The notes beneath the pieces were generated by a model that was not told the origin of the DNA, did no database searches, and saw nothing but the letters and a program-made list of their open reading frames with translations. A DNA stretch of 64,000 nt from Ralstonia mannitolilytica (GTDB lineage Bacteria; Pseudomonadota; Gammaproteobacteria; Burkholderiales; Burkholderiaceae): NCBI RefSeq assembly GCF_905397375.1, contig NZ_CAJPVG010000001.1:186001-250000 (forward strand), given 5' to 3'. Shown piece after piece: positions 51,843-63,097 of the stretch (position 1 is the stretch's first letter; the number at the start of each line of letters is the position of its first letter). A program made the translations under genes and the position numbers.

Positions 51843-52660
51843 GCACGCTGACTTCCACCTGGCGCACCCGGCTGGCTGGCGTACTGGCTTGGACGATCGC
51901 CCTGGCGCTGTTCTTCCCTATCGCCTGGGCAGCGCTGACGGCCTTCAAGACCGAGCAGGACGCCTATACGCCCACGCTGTTGTTCACGCCCACGCTCGAC
52001 AGCTTCCGCGAGGTGCTGGAGCGCGCGCACTACCCGAGCTTCCTCGGCAACTCGCTGGCGGTATCGGCCATCTCCACGCTGCTGGCCCTGGCGATTGCCA
52101 TCCCGGCGGGCTATGCGATGGCGTTCTTCCCGAACAGGCGCACGCAGCAGGTGCTGCTGTGGATGCTCTCCACCAAGATGATGCCGGCCGTGGGCGTACT
52201 GCTGCCGGTGTACCTACTGGCAAAGACGGCGGGGCTGCTAGATTCCATCACGGCGCTCGTCATTGTCTACACGCTCGCCAACCTGCCGATTGCCGTCTGG
52301 ATGGTCTTCACCTACTGCAACGACGTGCCGCGCGAGATTCTCGAGGCCGCGCGCATGGACGGCGCCAACCTCTGGCAGGAACTCGTCTACGTGCTGCTGC
52401 CGACGATGCTGCCGGGGCTCGCCTCCACCGCGCTGCTTTTGCTGATCCTGTCGTGGAACGAAGCCTTCTGGAGCCTGAACCTGACCAGCATCGACGCGGC
52501 GCCGCTCACCGTGTTCATCGCGTCGTACTCGAACCCTGAAGGCCTGTTCTGGGCCAAGCTCTCCGCCGCGTCTGTGCTGGCGATTGCGCCGATCCTCGTG
52601 CTGGGCTGGCTGGCGCAGCGACAACTCGTGCGTGGCCTGACGTTCGGAGCCGTGAAGTGA
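51839..52660 (+). CDS. mtlG: Polyol ABC transporter permease 2
   Basis: A 273-residue MalG-type permease with six helices and the EAA coupling loop REILEAARMDGANLWQELVY. It pairs with the preceding permease. Its end overlaps the HAD gene (GTGA), indicating translational coupling. Confidence 0.92.
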   Translation: MSTLTSTWRTRLAGVLAWTIALALFFPIAWAALTAFKTEQDAYTPTLLFTPTLDSFREVLERAHYPSFLGNSLAVSAISTLLALAIAIPAGYAMAFFPNRRTQQVLLWMLSTKMMPAVGVLLPVYLLAKTAGLLDSITALVIVYTLANLPIAVWMVFTYCNDVPREILEAARMDGANLWQELVYVLLPTMLPGLASTALLLLILSWNEAFWSLNLTSIDAAPLTVFIASYSNPEGLFWAKLSAASVLAIAPILVLGWLAQRQLVRGLTFGAVK

Positions 52661-53364
52661 CGATGACGCAGACCGACGTGCGCGCCCCCGCCTACCTGAT
52701 CTGCGACTGCGACGGTGTGCTGATCGACAGCGAATCCGTGGCGCTGCGCGCGCTGATCCGCACGCTCGGTCCGCACGTGCCGCACCTCTCGCCGGCCGCG
52801 CTCGAGGAGATGCTCGAACCGCGCCTGGGCATGAACACGGTGGCACTGCTCGACGAGCTGCAAGGCAGCATCGGCCTGAGGCTCTCGGATGCTGAGCTGG
52901 CAAGCGTCCTTGCAGACGTCGAGCACGACTGCGCCACGCAATCGCAGCCGGTGCCTGGCATCGCCAAGCTGCTCGCCACCGTGCCGCAGCCCAAGGCAGT
53001 GGCAAGCAACAGCAGCCGCCCGCGCATTGAAGCCAGCCTCGTGCGCGCCGGCCTGCGCGACGTGTTCGGCGAGCACATCTACAGCGCCTACGAAATGCCC
53101 CAACCCAAGCCGGCGCCGGACGTGTACCTCGCGGCGTGCGCAGGCCTCGGTGCAGCACCCGTGCATTGCCTGGCCATCGAAGACAGCGACACCGGGGTGC
53201 GCGCCGCCCGCGCCGCCGGCCTGACGGTGTTCGGCTTTGCCGGCGTTGCACACGCGCCGGCCGTTGCCACGCAGCGCCTGCTGGCCGCGGGCGCACGCTA
53301 CGTCTTTACCGACATGCGCGCCCTGGCCGACGCCCTGACGTCGACACTCGCCACGCCCGCCTGA
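52657..53364 (+). CDS. HAD family hydrolase (sugar-phosphatase-like)
   Basis: A 235-residue phosphatase-fold enzyme of the HAD beta-phosphoglucomutase-like group. All four motifs are visible: nucleophile ICDCDGVLIDSE, SNSSRPRI, the lysine in QPKPAPDVY, and EDSDTGVRAARAAG. It probably dephosphorylates a sugar or polyol phosphate produced during polyol use. The first codon is a GTG overlapping the permease stop; an ATG two codons later is possible. Position between permease and ATPase genes is unusual. Confidence 0.85.
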   Translation: MTMTQTDVRAPAYLICDCDGVLIDSESVALRALIRTLGPHVPHLSPAALEEMLEPRLGMNTVALLDELQGSIGLRLSDAELASVLADVEHDCATQSQPVPGIAKLLATVPQPKAVASNSSRPRIEASLVRAGLRDVFGEHIYSAYEMPQPKPAPDVYLAACAGLGAAPVHCLAIEDSDTGVRAARAAGLTVFGFAGVAHAPAVATQRLLAAGARYVFTDMRALADALTSTLATPA

Positions 53365-53418
53365 GCCACATATCGCATACCGAAGATCGAAGATCGAGTA
53401 CGCCCAAGGAGACGCCCC

Positions 53419-54519
<1,101 letters not shown>

Positions 54520-54544
54520 CCTGCAACGCTCCACGCCCACGCTC

Positions 54545-55945
54545 ATGCCTTCTTCCAACGCTTCTTCCACCTGGCTGCACCTGGGGGCCGGCTCGTTCCA
54601 TCGCGCGCATCAGGCGTGGTACCTGCATCGCCTGCGCGAGGCCGGGGATGCCCCATGGCGTCTTGCCCTGGCCAACATCCGCAACGATGCCGCAACGCTG
54701 CTGCACGACCTGGCCGCGCAGCACGGCGCTTACACGCTGGAGACGGTGGACACCGCCGGCCATCGCGCGTACGAGCGCATCACGTCCATCGATACCATCG
54801 TGCCCTGGGATGCCGACCTCGCTGCGGTGTGCGAAATCGGGGGCGCGCCCGAGACACGCGTGATCTCCTTCACAGTCACGGAAGGCGGCTACTACCTCGA
54901 CCAGCAGCACCAGCTCGACACCACGCAGCCCGACATTGCGACTGACCTGCGCGGCGGCGCCTGCACGCTGTACGGCGCGCTCGCACGCGTGCTGCGCCAG
55001 CGCATGCGCCGCGGCGGCGCACCGGTCACCCTGCTCAACTGCGACAACCTGCGCCACAACGGCGAGCGCGTCGCGCACGGCCTGCGCCAGTTCCTCACGC
55101 TGCACGGCGACGACGATCTCGTTGCATGGCTGGACACCCACGCCAGCACGCCCAATACCATGGTCGACCGGATCACCCCACGCCCGACCGATATCCTGCG
55201 CGAGCGCGTGGCCGCGCACACCGGCTGGCAAGACCGGTGCCCCGTCATGGCCGAGACCTTCGTGCAATGGGTGGTCGAGGACGATTTCCGCGCTGGCCGG
55301 CCCGCGCTGGAACGCGTGGGGGTGAAGTTCGTGAGCACCGTGCTGCCGTATGAGGAGGCGAAGATCCGCGTGCTCAACGCCAGCCATAGCTGCATCGCGT
55401 GGGCCGGCACGCTGCTGGGCCTGCGCACCATCGACGAAAGCGTGGCCGTACCGTCCATCCGCCGCATGGCGTGGGACTACGTCACGCACGACGTCATCCC
55501 CTGCCTGACACCGAGCCCCGTCGACCTGGCTGCCTACCGCGACACCGTGCTCGACCGCTTTGCCAATCCGCACATCGGCGACACGAACCAGCGTGTGGCG
55601 GCCGACGGCTTCTCGAAGATTCCCGGCTTCATCACGCCGACGCTGGTGGAGTCGCTCGCGCGCGGTCATGCGCCGCTCGCCACGGCGATGCTGCCGGCGC
55701 TGTTCTTCGTGTTTCTGGAGCGATGGGGCGCCGGTGCGCTGCCGTATGCCTACCAGGACGGCCAGTTCGACCCTGCCGCCGCCCGCGCCATGCTCGATGC
55801 GCCCGACCCCGTCGCCGTGTACTGCCAGAACGCCGCACTGTGGGGCAGCCTCGCTGGAACGCCACCGCTCACAGGCCTCGTCCGCGATGCGGTGGGGCGT
55901 GTGCGCGCGTGGCTCGGGATCGAGCAGGCTGCCACCGCCGGTTGA
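54545..55945 (+). CDS. dalD: D-arabinitol 4-dehydrogenase (long-chain polyol dehydrogenase)
   Basis: A 466-residue member of the long-chain mannitol dehydrogenase family. The start [20 protein letters not shown] is characteristic of DalD, which oxidises D-arabinitol to D-xylulose with NAD+; relatives also use mannitol. Visible landmarks are [40 protein letters not shown] (catalytic Lys region) and [20 protein letters not shown]. The next gene encodes a xylulokinase, which supports D-arabinitol as a substrate. The ATG at 54545 lies 25 bp after the ATPase gene; a longer frame reaching into that gene is spurious. Confidence 0.88.
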   Translation: MPSSNASSTWLHLGAGSFHRAHQAWYLHRLREAGDAPWRLALANIRNDAATLLHDLAAQHGAYTLETVDTAGHRAYERITSIDTIVPWDADLAAVCEIGGAPETRVISFTVTEGGYYLDQQHQLDTTQPDIATDLRGGACTLYGALARVLRQRMRRGGAPVTLLNCDNLRHNGERVAHGLRQFLTLHGDDDLVAWLDTHASTPNTMVDRITPRPTDILRERVAAHTGWQDRCPVMAETFVQWVVEDDFRAGRPALERVGVKFVSTVLPYEEAKIRVLNASHSCIAWAGTLLGLRTIDESVAVPSIRRMAWDYVTHDVIPCLTPSPVDLAAYRDTVLDRFANPHIGDTNQRVAADGFSKIPGFITPTLVESLARGHAPLATAMLPALFFVFLERWGAGALPYAYQDGQFDPAAARAMLDAPDPVAVYCQNAALWGSLAGTPPLTGLVRDAVGRVRAWLGIEQAATAG

Positions 55946-56001
55946 CGACGAACGGATACGCGCGACAATCGACGCCTCACACAACCGGACCCGGCGGCCC
56001 C

Positions 56002-57501
56002 ATGTACCTCGGCATCGATCTCGGCACCTCCGAAGTCAAAGTGCTGCTGCTGGACGCAGCGGGCAGCATCGTCGGCACGGCCGGCGAAGCGCTGACCGTG
56101 TCGCGGCCGCAGGTGGGCTGGGCAGAGCAATCGCCTGACGACTGGTGGCAGGCCACGTGCGCGGCCATCGGCAAATTGCGCAGCGTGGCGCCGCGTGCGT
56201 TTGCCGCCACGCGCGCCATCGGGCTGTCGGGCCAGATGCACGGTGCCGTGCTGCTCGATGCGCGCAACCGCGTCTTGCGGCCGGCCATCCTGTGGAACGA
56301 CACGCGCAGCACCGCCGAATGTCTCGAGCTGACACGCCGCGTGCCCAGCCTGCACGCCATTGCCGGCAACCTGGCGATGCCCGGGTTCACTGCGCCCAAG
56401 CTGCTGTGGAGCGCGCGTCATGAGCCGGCGGTCTTCGACGCCATCGACTGCGTGCTGTTGCCCAAGGACTATCTGCGCCTGCGCCTGACGGGCGAGCGCG
56501 CGTCAGACCCGTCGGATGCCGGCGGCACGCTGTGGCTGGACGTGGCGCGGCGCACCTGGTCTGACGAACTGCTGGCCGCGACGGGGCTGTCGCGCCGGCA
56601 CATGCCGCGGCTCGTGGAAGGCAGCGCCGCCAGTGGCACGTTGCTGCCCGAGGTGGCCGATGCGTGGGGCCTGGCGCCTGACGTCATCGTGGCCGGCGGC
56701 GGTGGCGACGGCGCGGCCAGCGCCGTGGGCATCGGCGCGACGCAGCCGGGCGACGGCTTCCTGTCGCTGGGCACGTCGGGTGTGATCTTCGTGGTCAACG
56801 ACCGCTTCCACCCCAACCCCGCACAGGCCGTCCATGCCTTCTGTCACGCGCTGCCCGAACGCTGGCACCAGATGAGCGTGATGCTTTCCGCCGCAAGCTG
56901 CCTGCGCTGGTTCTGCCGGCTGACCAGCGTGCACGAAGCCACGCTGCTCGAAGAGATTGCCGCGCTGCCCGAACCCGCGCGCGAATCCGCGCCGTTCTTC
57001 CTGCCTTACCTGTCGGGCGAGCGCACGCCGCACAACGATGCACTCGCGCAGGGGCATTTCCACAACCTCACGCACGCCAGCGACCGCGCCGCGCTCGGCT
57101 ACGCCGTGATCGAAGGCGTGGCCTTCGGCATGGCCGACGGCCTGGATGCATTGCGCGCGGCCGGCACGCAGGTCGCATCGCTGTCATTTGTGGGCGGTGG
57201 CTCGCGCAGCCCGTTCTGGGCGCAACTGCTGGCCGACACGCTCAGTACCGAACTGACAACGCACGTGGGCAGCGAAGCAGGCGGGGCGCTCGGCGCCGCC
57301 CGCCTGGGCTGGATGGCCGATGGCGGCATTGAAGCCACCGTCTGCGCCAAGCCGCCCGTGCTGGCCACGTATCGGCCCGACGCCGCGCGCCATGCGCGCC
57401 TTGCGCAGCGGCTGTCGGCATTCCGCGCGCTGTATCGACGCGCATCGCCGCCGGCCACCGCGCCCGCTCCACAAACCGCTGCCCTGCCCTTGCCTGCATG
57501 A
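56002..57501 (+). CDS. xylB: Xylulokinase
   Basis: A 499-residue FGGY-family kinase that phosphorylates D-xylulose to D-xylulose 5-phosphate. Motifs: MYLGIDLGTSEVKVLLLDAA (phosphate 1), GLSGQMHGAVLLD, WNDTRS, and a C-terminal SFVGGGSRSPFWAQLLADTL. It consumes the DalD product. Its end overlaps the fructokinase start (ATGA). 56 bp separate it from dalD. Confidence 0.93.
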   Translation: MYLGIDLGTSEVKVLLLDAAGSIVGTAGEALTVSRPQVGWAEQSPDDWWQATCAAIGKLRSVAPRAFAATRAIGLSGQMHGAVLLDARNRVLRPAILWNDTRSTAECLELTRRVPSLHAIAGNLAMPGFTAPKLLWSARHEPAVFDAIDCVLLPKDYLRLRLTGERASDPSDAGGTLWLDVARRTWSDELLAATGLSRRHMPRLVEGSAASGTLLPEVADAWGLAPDVIVAGGGGDGAASAVGIGATQPGDGFLSLGTSGVIFVVNDRFHPNPAQAVHAFCHALPERWHQMSVMLSAASCLRWFCRLTSVHEATLLEEIAALPEPARESAPFFLPYLSGERTPHNDALAQGHFHNLTHASDRAALGYAVIEGVAFGMADGLDALRAAGTQVASLSFVGGGSRSPFWAQLLADTLSTELTTHVGSEAGGALGAARLGWMADGGIEATVCAKPPVLATYRPDAARHARLAQRLSAFRALYRRASPPATAPAPQTAALPLPA

Positions 57502-58457
57502 CCGCCCCCGCGTCGCCCGCCCAACCGCTGCCCCGCCTCGTCGTCTTTGGCGAGGCGCTGACCGACTTTCTGCATCAAGGCAACGGCCAGTGGCTTGCCC
57601 GGCCCGGCGGCGCATGCTGGAACGTCGCGCGGGTGGCGGCACGCCCGGGCGCGCCCACCGGCTACGCAGGCGCCATCAGCAACGACGTATTCGGCGATGC
57701 GCTGTTCTCCGATTCGCGAGCCGCCGGGCTCGACCTGCGCTTCCTGCAGCGCGTGGACCGCGCCCCGCTGCTGGCGATGGTCACCTCCACGCAGCCACCG
57801 CACTACTTCTTCGTGGGCGACGACAGCGCAGACCTGCATTTCGATGTGCAGGCCCTGCCGGCCGGCTGGCAGGCCGCCGTGGAGGTCGCGCATTTCGGCT
57901 GCATCAGTCTGGCGCGCGAACCGCTGGGCAGCCGCCTCGTGGCACTGGCCGAAACGCTGGCGGCGCACGGCACGCGCATCACCTTCGATCCCAACTGGCG
58001 CGTGACGATGGCCGCTGCGCACTATGCACCGCTGCTCCGGCGCATGGCAGCCATTGCGTCGGTCATCAAGGTATCGGACGAGGATTTGCACCAGCTGTTT
58101 CCCAGCCATGCCGATCCGCTCAGCGTGCTGCGTGCGCTTGCGCCGCAAGCCGACATCCTGCTCACGCTCGGCGCGAAGGGCATGGTGTGGGTGCAACACG
58201 GCCACGGCGATGTCCGCATCGCGCAGGAGGCGTTCACCGTGCCGGTGGTCGACACGGTCGGATGCGGCGATGCCGCCATGGGCGGCTGGCTCGCCAGCCT
58301 GCTGCGCTGCCCCGACGCGCCCGTGCAGACGCATCTGCGCCAGGCTGCGGCTGCGGCGGCCTTGACGGCTTCGCGCGCAGGCGCCTATGCCGGCACGCAA
58401 GCCGAGGTGGAAGCCCTGCTGCAGGCGCATGCTGCCATGCCACAATCGGCGGTCTGA
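57498..58457 (+). CDS. mtlZ: Fructokinase (PfkB family)
   Basis: A 319-residue ribokinase-fold sugar kinase likely phosphorylating fructose made by polyol oxidation. The N terminus has FGEALTDFL and RPGGACWNVARVAARPGAP (PfkB signature 1). The second signature reads DTVGCGDAAMGGW: the normal GAGD has Cys for Ala but keeps the catalytic Asp. The start overlaps the xylulokinase stop. Order and content match the mtlYZ end of known mannitol operons. Confidence 0.88.
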   Translation: MTAPASPAQPLPRLVVFGEALTDFLHQGNGQWLARPGGACWNVARVAARPGAPTGYAGAISNDVFGDALFSDSRAAGLDLRFLQRVDRAPLLAMVTSTQPPHYFFVGDDSADLHFDVQALPAGWQAAVEVAHFGCISLAREPLGSRLVALAETLAAHGTRITFDPNWRVTMAAAHYAPLLRRMAAIASVIKVSDEDLHQLFPSHADPLSVLRALAPQADILLTLGAKGMVWVQHGHGDVRIAQEAFTVPVVDTVGCGDAAMGGWLASLLRCPDAPVQTHLRQAAAAAALTASRAGAYAGTQAEVEALLQAHAAMPQSAV

Positions 58458-58481
58458 TATCGGATCGCCCCGGGGCTTGTT

Positions 58482-58814
58482 TTGGAACTGCTTCGCATTG
58501 CTGTGCTGTTTGCCGCCACCGCCGTGGCGGAAATCGTCGGCTGCTACCTGCCATGGCTGGTCCTGCGCCAGGGCAAGCCGATGTGGTGGCTGCTGCCCGC
58601 AGCCGCGTCGCTGGCGCTGTTTGCGTGGCTGCTGACGCTGCACCCGACGGCAGCCGGCCGCACGTATGCCGCCTACGGCGGTGTGTACATTGCCGTGGCG
58701 CTGGTCTGGCTGCGCGCGGTCGATGGCGTCACGCTCACGCGTTGGGACATCGTCGGCGCGGCCATTGCGTTGGTGGGGATGGCGGTGATTGCGCTGCAGC
58801 CCCGGGGCAGCTGA
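58482..58814 (+). CDS. YnfA/UPF0060 family membrane protein
   Basis: A 110-residue, four-helix inner-membrane protein of the UPF0060 (YnfA) family, distant relatives of small multidrug resistance exporters. The sequence is highly family-like ([40 protein letters not shown]). The start appears to be a TTG at 58482, the position where the family's N terminus begins. It lies 24 bp after the fructokinase but is unrelated to polyol use. Confidence 0.9.
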   Translation: MELLRIAVLFAATAVAEIVGCYLPWLVLRQGKPMWWLLPAAASLALFAWLLTLHPTAAGRTYAAYGGVYIAVALVWLRAVDGVTLTRWDIVGAAIALVGMAVIALQPRGS

Positions 58815-58969
58815 TCGTTGGCCGCAAGGCGCGCGATCTTTACGCTTCGCTGACCGCAATGGAACTGTCAGCCACCGCAGTACCCGACCGAAGCATCATC
58901 GCAGCCGGCGATTGCGCTCGGCGCTCACTCGCCGCCCCCTTCCAACCGTTTCTTACTGCGGAGGCCAGA

Positions 58970-59278
58970 ATGCCTGCCAACCTCGTCAAACACCTTCCTG
59001 TGGCCCCGATGCTGATGGCGGCTGCCACGAGCGCGTCGGCGCTGACCACATCGCCCCACACCTTCCGCGAGTCGGATTTGCAGGCGATGCTGGCCCAAAG
59101 CCAGCCGGCGCAGCCTGCTCAGCGTGCGCAACAGGCACCGCGCGCACCATTGACCATCGGCGTGAGCGATCCCGAGACCAGGCTCGTCCTGCCGTGGTTC
59201 CTGGCCGAGCTGGTCGACGCCGTGAACCAGCACACCGCACCGCAAGACGTGGCGAAGAAGCTGCGCAAGGGCATCTGA
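58970..59278 (+). CDS. Hypothetical protein
   Basis: A 102-residue protein with GGAGG ahead of its ATG. It begins with a hydrophobic stretch (LPVAPMLMAAATSASALTTS) that could be a signal sequence, then a Gln/Ala/Pro-rich linker (QSQPAQPAQRAQQAPRA) and a conserved-looking tail PLTIGVSDPETRLVLPWFLA ending in a basic helix. No family recognised. Confidence 0.6.
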   Translation: MPANLVKHLPVAPMLMAAATSASALTTSPHTFRESDLQAMLAQSQPAQPAQRAQQAPRAPLTIGVSDPETRLVLPWFLAELVDAVNQHTAPQDVAKKLRKGI

Positions 59279-59309
59279 CGCGGGCTTTCGCTGGGCGGCG
59301 CGCGCAGTG

Positions 59310-59325
59310 CTGTATATTCATACAG
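59310..59325 (+). promoter_or_regulatory. LexA (SOS) box
   Basis: CTGTATATTCATACAG has the perfect CTGT-N8-ACAG form with an AT-rich centre, 22 bp upstream of the helicase GTG. This placement indicates LexA repression and induction by DNA damage. Confidence 0.85.
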
Positions 59326-59347
59326 TTATTTTTTGTGACGCCCCACC

Positions 59348-61498
59348 GTGCTTGCCGCCTCCCCCGCCCCTGACACCACCAGCGCCCCGGCCACGCCGGG
59401 CTATCTGGCCCAACTGAACGACCAGCAGCGCCAGGTGGTCGAGTTCGGCATTTCGGGGCCAGACGCGGCAGAGACCGGCCCGCTGCTCGTATTGGCCGGT
59501 GCAGGCTCGGGCAAGACCCACACGCTCGGCTGGCGCGTGGCACATCTCGTGGCCAACGGGGCGGATCCGCAACGCATCCTGCTGCTGACGTTCTCGCGCC
59601 GGGCGGCGAGCGAGTTCTCCAGCCGCGCGGGCCATCTGCTCGCCCGCGCCATGCACGGTGAACGCACCAACGGCGGGCTCAACGCGGCGGGCGCCTCCTA
59701 CCAGACGACCCTGCCGTGGGCTGGCACCTTCCACGGCATCGGCGCGCGCCTGCTGCGCGAATACGCCGAGCGCGTCGGCCTGGCACCCGATTTCACCATC
59801 CACGATCGCAGCGACTCGGCCGACCTGCTCAACGTCGTGCGCCACGAGCTGAACCTGTCGACCAAGGAGCGCCGCTTCCCGCTCAAGCAGACGTGCCTGG
59901 CCATCTACTCGCGCGCCATCAACGCCGAAAGCCCGCTGAACGCCGTGCTCAAACACCACTTTCCGTGGTGCGCGATGTGGGAGGCGCAGCTGCGCACGCT
60001 CTTCGACGCATATGTCGAGGCCAAGCAGGCCCAGCACGTGCTCGACTACGACGACCTGCTGCTCTACTGGCACGCGATGGTGTCCGACGCGGACCTTGCT
60101 GCCGAGATCGGTGCGCGCTTCGACCACATCCTCGTCGACGAATACCAGGACACGAACCGGCTGCAGTCGTCCATCCTGCGGGCGCTGCGCCCGGACGGCC
60201 GCGGCGTGACGGTGGTGGGCGACGATGCGCAATCGATCTACGCATTTCGCGCGGCCACGGTGCGCAACATCCTCGACTTCCCGCGCCATTTTTCGCGCCC
60301 GGCGCGCACGGTGCTGCTGGAGCGCAATTACCGCTCGACCCAGCCGATCCTGGACGCATCCAATGGTGTGATGCGCTTTGCCACCGAACGCTTTGCCAAG
60401 ACGCTTTGGACCGATCGGGCGTCGACGCATCGGCCGCGGCTGATCTCGGTGCGCGACGAGGCCGAACAGGCGCGCTGCGTGGCCGAGCAGGTGCTGCGTC
60501 ACCGGGAAGGCGGGCTGACGCTGAAATCGCAGGCCGTGCTGTTCCGCACCGCGAGCCACAGCGCGCCGCTCGAGATCGAACTCACGCGCCGCAACATCCC
60601 GTTCGTGAAATACGGCGGCCTGAAGTTTCTGGAGGCGGCGCATGTGAAGGACGTGCTCTCGGTGCTGCGCTGGGCCGAGAACCCGCGCAACCGCATCGCC
60701 GGCTTTCGCGTGATCCAACTGCTGCCGGGCGCCGGCCCCGCCACGGCCGCGCGCGTGCTCGATGCGATGGCCGAAGCGGTGGACCCCATTGCCGCGCTCC
60801 TGGCCTACGAACCGCCCGCACGCCTCGCCGGCGACTGGGCCACGCTCATGGCGCTGATGCAGACCCTGCGCGCGCCCAAGGACAGCCTGGCCTGGGCCAG
60901 CGAACTCGAAGCCGTCGGCGCGTGGTACGCCCCGCACATGGAACGCCTGCACGACGATGCCGCCGTGCGCCAGGGCGACCTGGACCAGCTCGCGCGCATG
61001 GCCGCCACGTACGCCACGCGCGAACGCTTCCTGACCGAGATGACCCTCGACCCTCCCGAACTGACCAGCGATGAATCGGGCGAACCGTACCGCGACGAGG
61101 ACTACCTGATCCTGTCGACGATCCACTCGTCGAAGGGCCAGGAATGGAAGGCGGTGTATGTGCTGAACGCCGTGGACGGCTGCATGCCCGCCGACCTGGG
61201 CGCCGGCTCGCACGAAGAGCTGGAGGAAGAGCGCCGCCTGCTCTATGTGGCGATGACGCGGGCGCGCGAGCATCTCGACATCCTCGTACCGCAGCGCTTC
61301 TACGTGACGCAGCAAACACCCAATGGCGATCGGCACATCTACGCGTCGCGCACGCGCTTCATTCCGCCGGCGCTGCTGCCGCTGTTCGAAGCCTGCGCCT
61401 GGCCGGAACCGGAGCCCGGCGCCGATCCGGCAGCCGAAGCCCGCGCCGCCGCCAAGGTAGACCTGACCAAGAAGATGCGCGGCTACTGGCAGAAGTAG
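59348..61498 (+). CDS. UvrD/Rep family ATP-dependent DNA helicase
   Basis: A 716-residue superfamily 1A helicase. Motifs: Walker A VLAGAGSGKT, Ia LLTFSRRAASEF, II ILVDEYQDTN, III VTVVGDDAQSIYAFRAATV, IV LLERNYRSTQPIL, V STIHSSKGQEWKAVYVLNAV and VI RRLLYVAMTRAREHLDIL. It unwinds DNA 3' to 5' in repair or replication restart. The start is a GTG at 59348 just after an SOS box. Tail to tail with the following exporter gene (10 bp gap). Confidence 0.94.
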   Translation: MLAASPAPDTTSAPATPGYLAQLNDQQRQVVEFGISGPDAAETGPLLVLAGAGSGKTHTLGWRVAHLVANGADPQRILLLTFSRRAASEFSSRAGHLLARAMHGERTNGGLNAAGASYQTTLPWAGTFHGIGARLLREYAERVGLAPDFTIHDRSDSADLLNVVRHELNLSTKERRFPLKQTCLAIYSRAINAESPLNAVLKHHFPWCAMWEAQLRTLFDAYVEAKQAQHVLDYDDLLLYWHAMVSDADLAAEIGARFDHILVDEYQDTNRLQSSILRALRPDGRGVTVVGDDAQSIYAFRAATVRNILDFPRHFSRPARTVLLERNYRSTQPILDASNGVMRFATERFAKTLWTDRASTHRPRLISVRDEAEQARCVAEQVLRHREGGLTLKSQAVLFRTASHSAPLEIELTRRNIPFVKYGGLKFLEAAHVKDVLSVLRWAENPRNRIAGFRVIQLLPGAGPATAARVLDAMAEAVDPIAALLAYEPPARLAGDWATLMALMQTLRAPKDSLAWASELEAVGAWYAPHMERLHDDAAVRQGDLDQLARMAATYATRERFLTEMTLDPPELTSDESGEPYRDEDYLILSTIHSSKGQEWKAVYVLNAVDGCMPADLGAGSHEELEEERRLLYVAMTRAREHLDILVPQRFYVTQQTPNGDRHIYASRTRFIPPALLPLFEACAWPEPEPGADPAAEARAAAKVDLTKKMRGYWQK

Positions 61499-61508
61499 GC
61501 GGCCTGCC

Positions 61509-62930
61509 TCAGTCGACGATCTCGGGCCGCTTGACCACCTGCGTGGACTCGAAGCGCGAGAGCTGCGCGAAGATCCACGCGGCCGCCGCCGTCATCACGC
61601 CCACGCACAGGAAGGTCTTGTGGAAAGCGGCCAGTGTGTCGTGTCCTTCCGGCCCGGCCGTGAAATCGGTAAAACCCGTGAGCAGCGCGCCCGCCGCCGC
61701 CACCCCGAGGCTCATCGACAGCATCATCACCATGGACAGCATGCTGTTGCCCGCGCTCGCCAGCGGCCCGTTCAGGTCCTTGAGCGTGAGCGTGTTCATG
61801 GCGGTGAACTGCATCGAGTTGAACGTGCCGAACAGTGCCAGCTGGACGATGCGCAGCCACAGCGGCTTGTCCGGCGTCATCAATGCAAAGCTGGCCATCA
61901 TCAGGCCGACCATGAGCGTGTTGGCAAACAGCATGCGGCGATAGCCGTAATGCTTGATCGCCCAGGTACCCAGGGGCTTGGCCGCCATGCCGGCCGCAGC
62001 CACAGGCACCATCATCAGGCCCGCCTGCAACGGCGAATACCCCAGGCTCACCTGCAGCAGCAGCGGGATCAGGAACGGCATGCCGCCGCTGCCGATGCGC
62101 GCAAACAGGTTGCCCAGGATGCCGATGGAAAAACTCGGGATCCCGAACAGCGTGCGCGGAAACAGCGGCCCCACCACACGCCCAGCGTGCAGCCAGTACG
62201 CCGTGAGCGCCGCCAGCCCGAAGATCAGCAGCACCAGCACCGTGGCATGCTGGAAGCCCAGCTCCGACAGCCCGTCGAGCGAGAACGACACCGCCGCCAT
62301 GCCGAAGGCCAGCATCAGGTAGCCCGACCAATCGAAGCGGCTGTCGTCGTCGGCCCGCACGTCCGGCATCACCTTGAGCGTGACCAGCGCGCCCACCACC
62401 CCGACCGGTATGTTGATGAGGAAGATCCAGTGCCACGACACGGCCTGCACCAGCCAGCCGCCGAGCGTCGGGCCGATCAGCGGGCCGATCAGCCCCGGGA
62501 TCGTGACGAAGCTCATGGCGGGCAGAAACTGCTCGCGCGGCACCACGCGCAGCACCGTCAGCCGCCCGACCGGCATCAGCAGCGCACCGCCCACGCCCTG
62601 CACCACGCGCGAAGCAATCAGCATGGTCAGGCTGCGCGACTCGGCGCACAGCAATGACCCGATCGTGAACAGGAAGATGGCCACGAAGAACATGCGGCGC
62701 GTGCCGAACCGGTCGGCCAGCCAGCCCGACGCGGGCATCAGCATGGCGGTCGTCAGCGTGTAGGCGATGATGACCGACTGCATCTTCAGCGGGCTTTCCG
62801 ACAGACTGCGCGCCATGGCGGGCAGCGCCGTGTTGACGATGGTGGAATCCAGCGTCTGCATGAACAGCCCGATGGCCACCAGCCAGAGCAGCGGTTGAAG
62901 CGACTTGTCGACGGAAACGGAAGTGGACAT
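61509..62930 (-). CDS. MFS transporter, DHA2 family (MdtD-like)
   Basis: A 473-residue inner-membrane exporter of the 14-helix type. Motifs: [20 protein letters not shown] in helix 1, [20 protein letters not shown] (motif A) and [20 protein letters not shown]. MdtD-like. Start at the ATG at 62928-62930 rather than an upstream one. It is divergent from fumC. Confidence 0.88.
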   Translation of the reverse strand: MSTSVSVDKSLQPLLWLVAIGLFMQTLDSTIVNTALPAMARSLSESPLKMQSVIIAYTLTTAMLMPASGWLADRFGTRRMFFVAIFLFTIGSLLCAESRSLTMLIASRVVQGVGGALLMPVGRLTVLRVVPREQFLPAMSFVTIPGLIGPLIGPTLGGWLVQAVSWHWIFLINIPVGVVGALVTLKVMPDVRADDDSRFDWSGYLMLAFGMAAVSFSLDGLSELGFQHATVLVLLIFGLAALTAYWLHAGRVVGPLFPRTLFGIPSFSIGILGNLFARIGSGGMPFLIPLLLQVSLGYSPLQAGLMMVPVAAAGMAAKPLGTWAIKHYGYRRMLFANTLMVGLMMASFALMTPDKPLWLRIVQLALFGTFNSMQFTAMNTLTLKDLNGPLASAGNSMLSMVMMLSMSLGVAAAGALLTGFTDFTAGPEGHDTLAAFHKTFLCVGVMTAAAAWIFAQLSRFESTQVVKRPEIVD

Positions 62931-63097
62931 GGGCGGGTCGGTACGTGCGGCGCAACCGCCATTGTGGCGCGCCTGGGATGCGCCCGCAAACGATGTTCCC
63001 GGCCGGCGCGACCCCTCGTCCATCCGCCCTGTCGCCAACAAGGGCTCTGGAGCCTGCCTATACTGGAGCGTTCGTCCCAGTCACCTTCCTCCTTGCC

